From an uncultured Pelagibacteraceae bacterium (GTDB lineage: Bacteria; Pseudomonadota; Alphaproteobacteria; Pelagibacterales; Pelagibacteraceae), in assembly GCA_902568875.1 (NCBI GenBank), contig CACFSG010000001.1, positions 1 to 64,000 on the forward strand: 64,000 bases of DNA, given 5' to 3'. Numbering within the stretch: position 1 is the first letter of the stretch; the number at the start of each line of letters is the position of its first letter. Position numbers and translations under genes: made by a program. Below are positions 19,232 to 27,782 of this stretch, piece after piece. The notes below the pieces were generated by a model, which saw only the letters and a program-made list of their open reading frames with translations, was not told where the DNA came from and searched no databases.

Positions 19232-19693
19232 TTATCTATAAGGGTTGTAAGCCCATTGTAATATTGCTTGTCTTTGCTTTTTTCTGCATGCAAGATCGCC
19301 TGCCTCACAATTTTTTTCAATTGCTAATACATGTCTTCTAAAATTTTTCCATCTTTTAATTTGAATTTCATCCATATGAGGAATTCTTCTCCCCATAGTA
19401 AATCTGCAATACCATTGAAACCAACCCAAAGGATCTTCTTTATAAATCCATCCTTTTTCAATCCAATGTTTTCTCGATAAGCCCGAGGCAACTTTAAATC
19501 TATTTAATTTTACATCAAAATTTTTACTTATTTTAGCATTTTTAAACCATGATTTAGGATATTCTTTTATATTTAATCCAAAGTAAGCACCTCCAAAAAC
19601 GCCTAATGCTAACATTTTTTTTGGAGTTAATTCAGGTTTAAATATTTTATAAAAATCTAAATTATCAATTTTTTTTTTTAAAATTTTTTTCAT
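19232..19693 (-). CDS. Conserved hypothetical protein
   Basis: 153-aa protein, not recognised. It is basic and rich in aromatic residues, with GWFQWYCRFTMGRR followed by IKRWKNFRRH, and four Cys of which two lie in NCEAGDLACRK. A weak hydrophobic patch (MLALGVFGGAYFGL) is near residue 28. It is the last gene of the long minus-strand run, 12 bases after the PLP enzyme gene. The dense conserved-looking motif suggests a folded domain, not a spurious ORF. Confidence 0.6.
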   Translation of the reverse strand: MKKILKKKIDNLDFYKIFKPELTPKKMLALGVFGGAYFGLNIKEYPKSWFKNAKISKNFDVKLNRFKVASGLSRKHWIEKGWIYKEDPLGWFQWYCRFTMGRRIPHMDEIQIKRWKNFRRHVLAIEKNCEAGDLACRKKQRQAILQWAYNPYR

Positions 19694-19705
19694 TTATAAA
19701 TTTTT

Positions 19706-20833
19706 TTACTGATTTATAAGTTTTTGATACATTTCTTTATCTGTATCTCCCTCACAACCAATAATTAATATATTTGAATTAGAATTTAAAATTAGTTTTT
19801 CTTTAATTTTATCATTTTCGCAACTAACTATTAAACTAATTACACCAGGTGCTGAATTTTCTCCTGCTATGATTTTTTCTTCACTAAAGCTACAATTTCC
19901 AAGAAATCTCATAGTTTTTGCAATGTCATCATCAGGTAAACTTATACAAAATTTAACAGAATTTTTTAGTATTTCCCATGGGACTAAAGATACTTCACCA
20001 CAAGACATGCCGCCCATTAAACTTTCTCTTTTTATATCAATTTTTTCAATTTTTCCTGATTTAATACTTTCCATAACACATGCAGCACTATCTGGTTCGA
20101 CAATTAAAGTTATAGGTATATTTTCTAAATATCTTGCAATTCCAGCAATCATTGCTGCAGCCATTCCACCTACGCCCGCTTGTAAAATAATATGTGAAAT
20201 TTTATTTTGATCTATTTGGTTAATTATTTCTTTCATCATGACGGCATAACCTGCCATTGTGTATTTTGGAACTATTTTATAATTTTCCCAGGCAACATCT
20301 TGAACTATTTGCCAATTATTTTCTGTTGATTGTTTAATGCACTCAATTAATGAATTTTCATAATTACCTTTGACTTTAATTATATCGGCCCCAAGTTTTG
20401 CCATAGCTTGTCCTCTTGCATCACTAACATATTCACTAATAAAAATTTTACATTTTAAACCAAGTCTTTTTGCACCCCATGCAACAGATCTTCCATGATT
20501 TCCTGCGGTTGCTGTTGCAACAATAATATCTTTGTTTCCTTTTGTAATTTTTTCTACGGCGTAAGCTCCACCAAGAGCCTTAAATGATTTTAGATTAAAT
20601 CTTTTACTTTCATCTTTGTAAAAAATTTTGTTTAAATTTAATTCTTTTGAAAGTTTATTTAGTTCAATTAATGGTGTCGGAGAATAATGTTCCCAACTCG
20701 AAATAATTGAATAAGCTTCATCTATATCTTTTTTAGATAATAAGTTTAAAATTTTACTTTTATTAAAAGAAAAATTTTTATTTTCAATAAATTCAGAATA
20801 TTTCCATAAATGGCCATTAGATATAATTGTCAT
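19706..20833 (-). CDS. dpaL: PLP-dependent lyase, diaminopropionate ammonia-lyase-like
   Basis: Fold-type II pyridoxal-phosphate enzyme of 375 aa. The YSPTPLIELNKLSKEL start, the KDESKRFNLKSFKALGG segment with the PLP-binding Lys, the ATATAGNHGRSVAW block and the phosphate loop QAGVGGMAAAMIAG resemble diaminopropionate ammonia-lyase, which makes pyruvate and ammonia. It starts 3 bases after a glutamine-synthetase-like gene. The pairing suggests a shared nitrogen compound rather than a stand-alone lyase. Threonine dehydratase-like or cysteate-type lyases are alternatives. Confidence 0.7.
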   Translation of the reverse strand: MTIISNGHLWKYSEFIENKNFSFNKSKILNLLSKKDIDEAYSIISSWEHYSPTPLIELNKLSKELNLNKIFYKDESKRFNLKSFKALGGAYAVEKITKGNKDIIVATATAGNHGRSVAWGAKRLGLKCKIFISEYVSDARGQAMAKLGADIIKVKGNYENSLIECIKQSTENNWQIVQDVAWENYKIVPKYTMAGYAVMMKEIINQIDQNKISHIILQAGVGGMAAAMIAGIARYLENIPITLIVEPDSAACVMESIKSGKIEKIDIKRESLMGGMSCGEVSLVPWEILKNSVKFCISLPDDDIAKTMRFLGNCSFSEEKIIAGENSAPGVISLIVSCENDKIKEKLILNSNSNILIIGCEGDTDKEMYQKLINQ

Positions 20834-20836
20834 AAT

Positions 20837-22162
20837 CTAACAGTCTAGAGTATTATTTCTTTCCCATTTAGTAATAGATTTTGTTTTATCAAAAGATTCT
20901 TTTTTATTAAATTCTTTAATTTCTGAGTTTCTAAGTTTAATATAACTATTAATAACATCTTGACCAAAAGCATCATTCATATTTTTGTTATTTTTTAATT
21001 TTTCTAGAGACTGATTTAATTCATCGGGTAGCTTAGGAAGATTTGGATATTTTTTATAATCTTCATACATATTACAATTTAAAGGTTTACCTGGATTAAT
21101 TTTATTTTTTAAACCATCCAAACCAGCTGCTAAAACACTTGCTTGTAATAAATAAGGGTTAGCAGAACCATCCATTAATCTTAATTCAAATCTACCTGGA
21201 TCTGGAATTCTAATCATATGAGTTCTATTATTACCCGTGTAAGAAATACTACTTGGTGACCAAGATGCTCCTGATTTGGTTGGTGGAGCGTTTATTCTTC
21301 GATAACTATTTATTGTTGGATTAAAAAATGCTGACAATGAGGATGCATTTTTAATTACACCACCAAGAAAATTATAAGCAATTTTACTTAGTCCTAAATC
21401 ATTAGATTTATCTAAAAACTTATTTTTTTTCCCATCCCATACTGAGATATGTGCATGACAACCATTTCCAGTTAAATTTTCAAAAGGTTTAGGCATAAAT
21501 GTTGCTCTTAAACCATGTTTTTCAGCAATTGTTTTGACCATAAATTTAAAAAAAGCATGTCTATCTGCAGTTACTAAACAGTCTGCATAATCCCAATTCA
21601 TTTCAAATTGACCATTAGCATCCTCATGATCATTTTGATAAGGACCCCAACCCATTTCAATCATACAATCACAAATTTCTTTAATTAAATCATATCTTCT
21701 CATTAATGCTGATTGGTCATAGCAAGGTTTTGATTGAATATCTCTTGGGTCAGCTATTGAATTTCCATCTGGTGAAATAAGAAAATATTCACATTCCACG
21801 CCTGATTTCATTGTTAAGCCTTTTTTTTCAAGTTTTTTGATTTGTTTTTTAAGCATAACTCTTGGTGATGCCTCAACTGGCTTACCATTCATCCAAAGAT
21901 CTGATGCCAACCAACCAACTTCTTTATTCCAAGGTAATTGAATTAAACTATTGGGATCTGGAACTCCGAACATATCTGCATCAGCTGGAGTCATATCCAA
22001 CCAAGCAGCAAAACCAGCAAATCCTGCACCTGATTCTTGCATTTCTTTAATAGCACGCGTTGGAACTAACTTTGATCTTAATACTCCAAATAAATCTACA
22101 AAACTTATTAAAAAGTATTTTATCTTTTTTTCTTTAGCAATTTTGAATAAGTTTTTTGACAT
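20837..22162 (-). CDS. Glutamine-synthetase-like ligase (GlnT/type III-like), first copy
   Basis: Glutamine synthetase family member of 441 aa, an ATP-dependent gamma-glutamyl ligase. Metal and substrate blocks include VECEYFLISPDG, NDHEDANGQFEMNWDYAD, TGNGCHAHISVWDG and NRTHMIRIPDPGRFELRLMDG. It resembles the GmaS-like enzyme at 27783-29252 in layout but is clearly a distinct paralogue and shorter. It is followed 3 bases later by the PLP lyase. Whether the acceptor is ammonia, methylamine or another amine cannot be decided by eye. Confidence 0.8.
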   Translation of the reverse strand: MSKNLFKIAKEKKIKYFLISFVDLFGVLRSKLVPTRAIKEMQESGAGFAGFAAWLDMTPADADMFGVPDPNSLIQLPWNKEVGWLASDLWMNGKPVEASPRVMLKKQIKKLEKKGLTMKSGVECEYFLISPDGNSIADPRDIQSKPCYDQSALMRRYDLIKEICDCMIEMGWGPYQNDHEDANGQFEMNWDYADCLVTADRHAFFKFMVKTIAEKHGLRATFMPKPFENLTGNGCHAHISVWDGKKNKFLDKSNDLGLSKIAYNFLGGVIKNASSLSAFFNPTINSYRRINAPPTKSGASWSPSSISYTGNNRTHMIRIPDPGRFELRLMDGSANPYLLQASVLAAGLDGLKNKINPGKPLNCNMYEDYKKYPNLPKLPDELNQSLEKLKNNKNMNDAFGQDVINSYIKLRNSEIKEFNKKESFDKTKSITKWERNNTLDC

Positions 22163-22180
22163 AAATTAAAGCTAACACAA

Positions 22181-22336
22181 TTATTTAAAAAAAGAAAAAA
22201 TTGTTTCTTTATAATATATAAGATTAACTATAATAATAACTATTACCGCTAATATTACTCCATATTTAGCTTTAGGAAAAGCAACACCTCTCATTTTACT
22301 TGGTCTTAATTCTTCGTGATTATTATCTTCAGACAT
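22181..22336 (-). CDS. Small single-helix membrane protein, 51 aa
   Basis: Short ORF read by hand between the ammonium-transporter unit and the glutamine-synthetase-like gene. It starts MSEDNNHEELRPSKMRG, followed by one long hydrophobic helix (YGVILAVIVIIIVNLIYY) and a short basic tail. ATG to TAA is clean, and the gene fills an otherwise empty 230-base gap on the coding strand. No homologue is recognised. The acidic/polar head, single helix and charge pattern look like a real small inner-membrane protein. Confidence 0.6.
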   Translation of the reverse strand: MSEDNNHEELRPSKMRGVAFPKAKYGVILAVIVIIIVNLIYYKETIFSFFK

Positions 22337-22354
22337 TTATGAATAAAAATAATG

Positions 22355-22379
22355 TGGGCGCTACAAAAAGTAGCGCCCA
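22355..22379 (-). terminator. Hairpin between Amt unit and 51-aa gene
   Basis: A GC-rich perfect stem (GGGCGCTAC at 22356-22364, AAAAA loop, GTAGCGCCC at 22370-22378, plus one flanking T-A pair). It stands out in this AT-rich DNA. It lies 15 bases after the stop of the small Amt-linked gene. On the minus strand it is followed by a T-rich but imperfect run, so it may terminate fully, attenuate, or protect the mRNA 3' end. Confidence 0.65.
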
Positions 22380-22393
22380 AATTTTAATTTAAA

Positions 22394-22618
22394 TTACCAT
22401 TCGGTAATATTGCTTTTATGATCATTAGCACTATGTCTTTTTCTTGCTAATCTTGAAAGTTTTTCACTTTCAGATTTTGCAGTCAAAACATGCCAACCGA
22501 TCCATAAAACGATACCAAGTATAACTAGTAAAGTTTCACTAGAACCAGCTCCCGGATAAACTGCTCCGGCAACCTCTTTAGCACTTAAATGATCTATCCA
22601 GTTTGTTACTGTAGCCAT
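22394..22618 (-). CDS. Small membrane protein co-transcribed with ammonium transporter
   Basis: 74-aa protein with one hydrophobic helix (ETLLVILGIVLWIGWHVLTA) between a polar N-terminus and a basic C-terminal tail (SRLARKRHS). Its ATG is 11 bases after the amt stop, with a GGAGA-type ribosome site before it, and a GC-rich hairpin follows, so it forms a two-gene unit with amt. It is not GlnK/PII, the usual amt partner. A structural or regulatory accessory of the transporter is an inference. Confidence 0.65.
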   Translation of the reverse strand: MATVTNWIDHLSAKEVAGAVYPGAGSSETLLVILGIVLWIGWHVLTAKSESEKLSRLARKRHSANDHKSNITEW

Positions 22619-22629
22619 ATTTTTCTCCT

Positions 22630-24030
22630 TTACCTAGTTGCGGAAGAAACTGCTTTTTCATCAGATTTAGCAGATTCTAACATTTCATAGTCAAGTCCAG
22701 CTATTTCTACTTCACGTGGGATTCTTAATTTACCCATTCCATGTAATATTTTAGCTAGGACATAACCTGGTATTAGTCCAAGAACTACGAACATTATTAT
22801 TGCTCCTATGAACTGTCCTAATGGATTAATTGAAGCATAAGTTGATCCGTCCCACATAGCTCCAACACTGTATCCAGATGAAGGATAACCATTTAAAACA
22901 AATCCACAAATTACTAGACCAACAAAACCAGCATAACCATGTACTGCTACTGCACCAACTGCATCATCAATTTTGAACTTACGTTCAACCCAGTAATGTA
23001 GTTTGTATGCAATCACAACACCGATCATACCAATAATCATTGCTTGAATTGGATGATATAAATCATTTCCAGCTGAAGCACAGATAACACCTGCTAGTCC
23101 ACTTGAGTAAGTCCAGAAAGGATCACCTTTAGCAATCCAATAACCGGCTAATAATCCTCCTGATAATGACATCAAGAAGTTAAAAGTAATACCACTAAGT
23201 GTAGTAGGGGTTACGTATATGTTTGTAGCTGTCCAATAAGTTACACCTTCCATTCCATATTCAGGTCCAAGATTAAATATCGGTATATTACATGCCGCAT
23301 AAAATCCCCAGAAACCAGTATAAATTAAAAATAATCCAATTGTTACTAGCCAAGGATTTCTTGGTCCTATGTTTCTTGGTTCACCACTTGATGAGAATTT
23401 TCCAATTCTTGGTCCTAAAACCATAAGAACACCTAAAGCAAATCCACCCGCAATTGCGTGAATTACTCCTGATGCATAAGCATCATGATATCCTAAAATT
23501 TTAAGCATCCATCCATCAAAGTGCCATCCCCATGCAGCATCAATTGTCCAGAATACAGATCCAATTGCAATTGCTAAAATTCCAAATGCAAAAGTTGTTA
23601 TTCTTTCAATTATTGCTCCTGAAACGATAGAAGCAGCTGTCCAAGAAAATAGTAAGAATGCAGCCCAGAATACCCCACTGATGTGATCACCTAAATTGAT
23701 CGCCATAAATTCTGTATTTGGCATATACCATTTTGCACTAAAAGTACTTTCATCAGTTATTAATGCAGCACTTTCATTCATTATTGATGGAGCTATTCCC
23801 GGTCCTGTTGGGAATGCCCAGTAAATCCACCAGCCAAAGAAAAACCAAGTTACTGTTACCAAAGGAATCAGCATTGTATTTTTCATAAGAGTATGCTGGT
23901 GATGTTTGTATCGAGATGCCCCAACTTCATACATACAGAAACCAACGTGAATTAAAAACATCAGTACTACTGTTATCCAGTAGTAAAATTCTGTAAATAT
24001 GGTTGTAAGAGCCCCTAACTGATCAGTCAT
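22630..24030 (-). CDS. amt: Ammonium transporter, Amt family
   Basis: Inner-membrane ammonium channel/transporter of 466 aa with about 11 helices. The paired pore histidines are present (GVIHAIAGGFALG and VAVHGYAGFVG), along with aromatic-rich gate segments. A strong GGAGAGAGA ribosome site precedes the ATG by a few bases. It lies in the same orientation as the methylamine genes. Methylammonium is a known Amt substrate in general, so it may import ammonium or methylamine, or recapture ammonium released in the cell. Confidence 0.92.
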   Translation of the reverse strand: MTDQLGALTTIFTEFYYWITVVLMFLIHVGFCMYEVGASRYKHHQHTLMKNTMLIPLVTVTWFFFGWWIYWAFPTGPGIAPSIMNESAALITDESTFSAKWYMPNTEFMAINLGDHISGVFWAAFLLFSWTAASIVSGAIIERITTFAFGILAIAIGSVFWTIDAAWGWHFDGWMLKILGYHDAYASGVIHAIAGGFALGVLMVLGPRIGKFSSSGEPRNIGPRNPWLVTIGLFLIYTGFWGFYAACNIPIFNLGPEYGMEGVTYWTATNIYVTPTTLSGITFNFLMSLSGGLLAGYWIAKGDPFWTYSSGLAGVICASAGNDLYHPIQAMIIGMIGVVIAYKLHYWVERKFKIDDAVGAVAVHGYAGFVGLVICGFVLNGYPSSGYSVGAMWDGSTYASINPLGQFIGAIIMFVVLGLIPGYVLAKILHGMGKLRIPREVEIAGLDYEMLESAKSDEKAVSSATR

Positions 24031-24033
24031 ATA

Positions 24034-24042
24034 TCTCTCTCC
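24034..24042 (-). promoter_or_regulatory. Strong ribosome binding site of amt
   Basis: On the minus strand GGAGAGAGA lies 3-11 bases upstream of the amt ATG. Many neighbouring genes have no such site, so this points to high translation of the transporter. Confidence 0.6.
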
Positions 24043-24155
24043 ATATTAGTTTAATTAAGCCTATTAAATTTTTTAGACTGTGACAAATAAAACTAAATTA
24101 AAAAACTCAATAAGAACTAAGATATTTTAAAAAAAAACAACTTTAGATTGTATAA

Positions 24156-24557
24156 TTAAAATTTTAAATAAGCTTTTTTTAAATCAACAAGAGGATGTTT
24201 TGGAGACATCTGAAACTTAACTAGCAGTTCCCTAGCTATCATATCTCTGTCTTGTTGGTTATTTGGAAGTTTTATAGATTTTGGAATAGTTACCCAACCA
24301 TTAGCATTTCTACAGAATACAGCTGGCCTACCTTCTTCGTAACCCATATGAACATCTTCTAGCCAATTAAGATCATCCCATCCCATTGCATCAATATATT
24401 TTTTTAAAAAAGGTGTAATTTTTGAGTAGTCTGGAAGAAGATTAACGTCATACCGGTAACCGATTGATTGGCCAATCATTTTTTCTCTTGCAGTCTCTTT
24501 TGTTTTTCCTAACTGGCCTTTTACTTCTTTATTTTTATTTTTTTTCTTTTTACCCAT
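24156..24557 (-). CDS. Hypothetical protein linked to N-methylglutamate synthase genes
   Basis: 133-aa soluble protein, not recognised. It has a Lys-rich N-terminus (KKKKNKNKEVKG) similar in character to the N-terminus of the adjacent glutamate-synthase-like subunit. After that come MGWDDLNWLEDVHMGYEEGRP and a C-terminal SPKHPLVDLKKAYLKF. It begins 8 bases after the mgsC-like stop and ends the gmaS-mgs operon, 125 bases before amt. An accessory subunit role is inferred only from position. Confidence 0.6.
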   Translation of the reverse strand: MGKKKKNKNKEVKGQLGKTKETAREKMIGQSIGYRYDVNLLPDYSKITPFLKKYIDAMGWDDLNWLEDVHMGYEEGRPAVFCRNANGWVTIPKSIKLPNNQQDRDMIARELLVKFQMSPKHPLVDLKKAYLKF

Positions 24558-24565
24558 AATTTTTT

Positions 24566-25969
24566 CTAAATTTTATGAAAGTTATCTACCCCTACAGTAT
24601 AATTTGTTCCTGCTAAAGGAACCTTAGCCATAGCAGAAGCTTCTGCTGTTAATGCAGCTAAGTCTTCAGGTTCTAAAGAGTGAATATTAGTTTTACCACA
24701 AGCTCTTGCTAAAAGTTGTGCCTCAAGTGTCATTGAGTGCAAATAATTATAAACTCTTAATGCAGCATCATCAGGGTTGAGCCTTTTTCTTAATTTTGGA
24801 TCTTGAGTAGCAACACCTACCGGACATCTTCCGGTATGGCAGTGATAACATTCACCAGCTTTAACACCCATTTCTTTTTCAAAATTTGCTTCAGGAATAT
24901 CTTTATTACAGTTTAAAGCTATCATTGAACCTGTTCCAATTGCAATTGCATCAGCTCCTAATGCTAAAGCTTTAGCCATATCAGCGCCATCTCTTACACC
25001 TCCCGCATAAATTAATGTTACTTTTCCAGTTTTACCAACATCATCTAATGCTCTTCTAGCTTCTCTTATTCCTGCTATTCCTGGAATACCGGTATTTGCT
25101 GCAGCTATATGTGGTCCAGCTCCAGTTGAACCTTCCATACCATCTAAATAAATAGAGTCAGGGTCACACTTTGCGGCCATTCGAACATCATCATAGACTT
25201 TTGATGCACCCAATTTTAATTGTATTGGAACTTTATTTTTTGTTAATTGTCTTAATTCTTCGACTTTTAAAGCTAAATCATCTGGACCTAACCAGTCAGG
25301 GTGTCTAGCTGGTGATCTTTGATCAATACCAGATGGTAATGATCTCATTTCAGCAACTTGATCAGTTACTTTTTGTCCCATTAAATGTCCACCCATACCA
25401 ACTTTTTGACCTTGGCCAATAAAAACTTCAATTCCATCTGCAAGCTGAGCATGATGAGGGTTAAAACCATATCTAGATTGAATACATTGGTAGTACCATT
25501 TTTCGGAATATCTTCTTTCATCAGGTATCATTCCGCCTTCCCCTGAACATGTTGCGCTCCCAGCCATTGTCGCTCCACGTGCTAAAGCTGTTTTTGCTTC
25601 GTAAGAAAGTGCACCAAAACTCATTCCAGTAATATAAACAGGAATATCTAACTCAATTGGATTTTCACATCTTGGACCAATTATAGTTTTAGTTTCACAT
25701 TTTTCTCTGTAACCTTCGATTACAAATCTTGTAAGAGTTCCTGGTAAGAAAACTAAATCATCAAATGTTGGAATTTTTTTCATTAATGCCATTCCACGCA
25801 TTCTGTATCTTCCTAATTGAGACTTAATATGAATATCGTCTATAACTTCAGGAGTAAAAATAGAATTATAACCTAATAAACTTTTATTTCTTTTACCTTC
25901 TTCATGTGTATGAACATCTGCTTTTCCACCGACGCCTTTACCATTTTTTTTGGTTTTTTTCTTAGGCAT
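24566..25969 (-). CDS. mgsC: N-methylglutamate synthase subunit C / FMN glutamate-synthase domain
   Basis: FMN-binding glutamate-synthase-like protein of 467 aa. It has the barrel motif IQLKLGASKVYDDV, a glycine-rich phosphate site (GGVRDGADMAKALALGADA) and a three-Cys cluster motif ECYHCHTGRCPVGVATQDP typical of the 3Fe-4S site of GltB. It is encoded with separate amidotransferase and GXGXG subunits, so glutamate synthase is split into three proteins as in MgsABC. Next to a gmaS-type ligase the expected reaction is transfer of methylamine nitrogen to give N-methylglutamate. Its start shares one base with the mgsB stop. Confidence 0.85.
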   Translation of the reverse strand: MPKKKTKKNGKGVGGKADVHTHEEGKRNKSLLGYNSIFTPEVIDDIHIKSQLGRYRMRGMALMKKIPTFDDLVFLPGTLTRFVIEGYREKCETKTIIGPRCENPIELDIPVYITGMSFGALSYEAKTALARGATMAGSATCSGEGGMIPDERRYSEKWYYQCIQSRYGFNPHHAQLADGIEVFIGQGQKVGMGGHLMGQKVTDQVAEMRSLPSGIDQRSPARHPDWLGPDDLALKVEELRQLTKNKVPIQLKLGASKVYDDVRMAAKCDPDSIYLDGMEGSTGAGPHIAAANTGIPGIAGIREARRALDDVGKTGKVTLIYAGGVRDGADMAKALALGADAIAIGTGSMIALNCNKDIPEANFEKEMGVKAGECYHCHTGRCPVGVATQDPKLRKRLNPDDAALRVYNYLHSMTLEAQLLARACGKTNIHSLEPEDLAALTAEASAMAKVPLAGTNYTVGVDNFHKI

Positions 25970-26826
25970 TAAATTGCTCCCTTCTTCTCTGTAGGTTCTA
26001 AATTATCATAATTCCAAAGTTTTTTACCGGCTACAATTTTTTTCATTTTACTTACATCAAAGTTTTCACCAATCTCTGCAACTTTTAATTTTCTTTTTAA
26101 CCAATCTTGATCGCTTTTTGTTAATTTAGAATCTACAGCATCACTTCCATATGATCCTATTTTACCTCCAATAAAAATTGTGCCGTCATACATAGAGTCA
26201 CCTAAGTTAATTCCAACATCACCTAAAATAATTATTCTTCCTCTTTGCATCATAAAACCTGTAAATGCTCCTGCATCTCCACCAACTATAATAGTACCAC
26301 CTTTCATATCAATGCCTGTTCTAGCACCAACACTTCCTTTACAAATTAAATCACCACCTCTTATAGCTGCGCCAAAACAAGACCCTGCATTTTTTTCAAT
26401 AACTACTTTTCCTGCCATTAAATTTTCTGCACAAGACCAACCAACTCTACCATTAATTCTGACTACCGGCCCATCACATGATCCAATTCCAAAATAACCT
26501 AAACTACCTTCAATAATTAAATTTAATTTATTTAAGATTCCAACTCCTATACTATGTTTTCCTTGTGGATTTTTAATAACAATAGTTCCAAAACCTTGGC
26601 TCATTAAATTGTCTATTTCTTTATTGGCCTCTGGAGCAGTCATATCTTTTACGTCAAGATCTGTTCTTTTGTTAAAATCAACATCATATGTGCCAAAATA
26701 ATAAAAGTTTTCCGCTTCATCAGGATTAAAAAATTTCTGTTGAGTTCTTCCCGTTAAAACTTCAGTGTGCATACCCATTGATTGTGCTTTTGATTTCTTT
26801 GAAGTAGTAGTTTTTAGATTTGCCAT
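25969..26826 (-). CDS. mgsB: N-methylglutamate synthase subunit B / GXGXG domain
   Basis: 285-aa beta-helix protein matching the C-terminal domain of glutamate synthase large subunits. Repeated glycine motifs (GYFGIGSCDG, GSCFGAAIRGGDL, GSVGARTGIDMKGG, GGDAGAFTGFMMQRG) form the GXGXG helix. It overlaps mgsA by 13 bases and mgsC by 1 base, so the three subunits are translated together. A lone GXGXG subunit is also found in formylmethanofuran dehydrogenase, but the neighbours decide for a glutamate-synthase-type complex. Confidence 0.85.
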   Translation of the reverse strand: MANLKTTTSKKSKAQSMGMHTEVLTGRTQQKFFNPDEAENFYYFGTYDVDFNKRTDLDVKDMTAPEANKEIDNLMSQGFGTIVIKNPQGKHSIGVGILNKLNLIIEGSLGYFGIGSCDGPVVRINGRVGWSCAENLMAGKVVIEKNAGSCFGAAIRGGDLICKGSVGARTGIDMKGGTIIVGGDAGAFTGFMMQRGRIIILGDVGINLGDSMYDGTIFIGGKIGSYGSDAVDSKLTKSDQDWLKRKLKVAEIGENFDVSKMKKIVAGKKLWNYDNLEPTEKKGAI

Positions 26827-27755
26827 ACTTTTACCTCTCCATCAAAAGGATCATACGTATCAATTTCTTGTGGAAGAATTGATCTTATTGCTATTTCTTC
26901 AGAGCCCATTGCAACTAATTCATCTGACTCATAAAGAACCAAAGGTTTTGCCGCCATAGTATCTTTTGCCATACCTAAGGAATCTTTTGTCGCAACAAAA
27001 TATGTAAATACACCGTCTAATCCAGTTAAAGATTCTTTCATACCTTCTTCTAATGATGCACCATTTCTCATTTTTTCTGCTAAATAAACTGCAATAAGTT
27101 CAGAGTCACATTCTGACATAAATCTCATACCTTTATTTTCAAGACTTCTTCTATTATTCCAATAATTAGTTAATTGACCATTATGAACTACAGATACATC
27201 ACTAAAAGGGTAGCCCCAAAAAGGGTGAGCAGATTTTATATCAACACCTGATTCTGTTGCCATTCTAGCATGACCAATTGCATGAGTTCCTTTTACTTTT
27301 GATAAATTATATCTGTCAGATACAACTTTTGCATCACCAAGATCTTTGATTAATTCTAATGATTTTCCTATTGAGAGTATTTCAACATTTTCGATACTTT
27401 CAATTTTTTTTGAAAACTCCATTAAGTCTTTATCAAAATCCATTTCATATCTAAATGAATATGGTGTCAGTCTATCTTCTTTTATAATTTTTGCTCCTAA
27501 ATCAGATAACATGCTGTCTACAAGTTTTTTTCTTTCATCGTAAACACTTTCATCTTCATTAACAGAACTACTACCTTCACCTACATTTTCACCAACTTTA
27601 AATCTCATTATGAAGTTTTTACCTTCGTTTTCAGCATATAAAGCATAACCTGTTGAGTCAGGGCCTCTATGTTTTAAAGCTTGCAACATTTGTTGCAATT
27701 CATTTCCAACGTTTGAAGATTTTCCTCTATGAATTAATCCTGCTATTCCGCACAT
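26814..27755 (-). CDS. mgsA: N-methylglutamate synthase subunit A / class II amidotransferase
   Basis: Class II glutamine amidotransferase, 313 aa. The catalytic Cys is residue 2 (MCGIAGLIH), exposed after removal of Met. Substrate-binding blocks are HRGPDSTGYAL, GHARMATESGVD, HPFWGYPFSDVSVVHNGQLTN and SECDSELIAVYL. In the methylamine pathway this subunit would act on gamma-glutamylmethylamide made by GmaS. It follows the gmaS gene by 27 bases and overlaps mgsB by 13. GlxB and a stand-alone glutamate synthase domain are the other names used for such proteins. Confidence 0.85.
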   Translation of the reverse strand: MCGIAGLIHRGKSSNVGNELQQMLQALKHRGPDSTGYALYAENEGKNFIMRFKVGENVGEGSSSVNEDESVYDERKKLVDSMLSDLGAKIIKEDRLTPYSFRYEMDFDKDLMEFSKKIESIENVEILSIGKSLELIKDLGDAKVVSDRYNLSKVKGTHAIGHARMATESGVDIKSAHPFWGYPFSDVSVVHNGQLTNYWNNRRSLENKGMRFMSECDSELIAVYLAEKMRNGASLEEGMKESLTGLDGVFTYFVATKDSLGMAKDTMAAKPLVLYESDELVAMGSEEIAIRSILPQEIDTYDPFDGEVKVWQI

Positions 27756-27782
27756 ATTTTTTTCCTCTATATCCTTTAAAGA

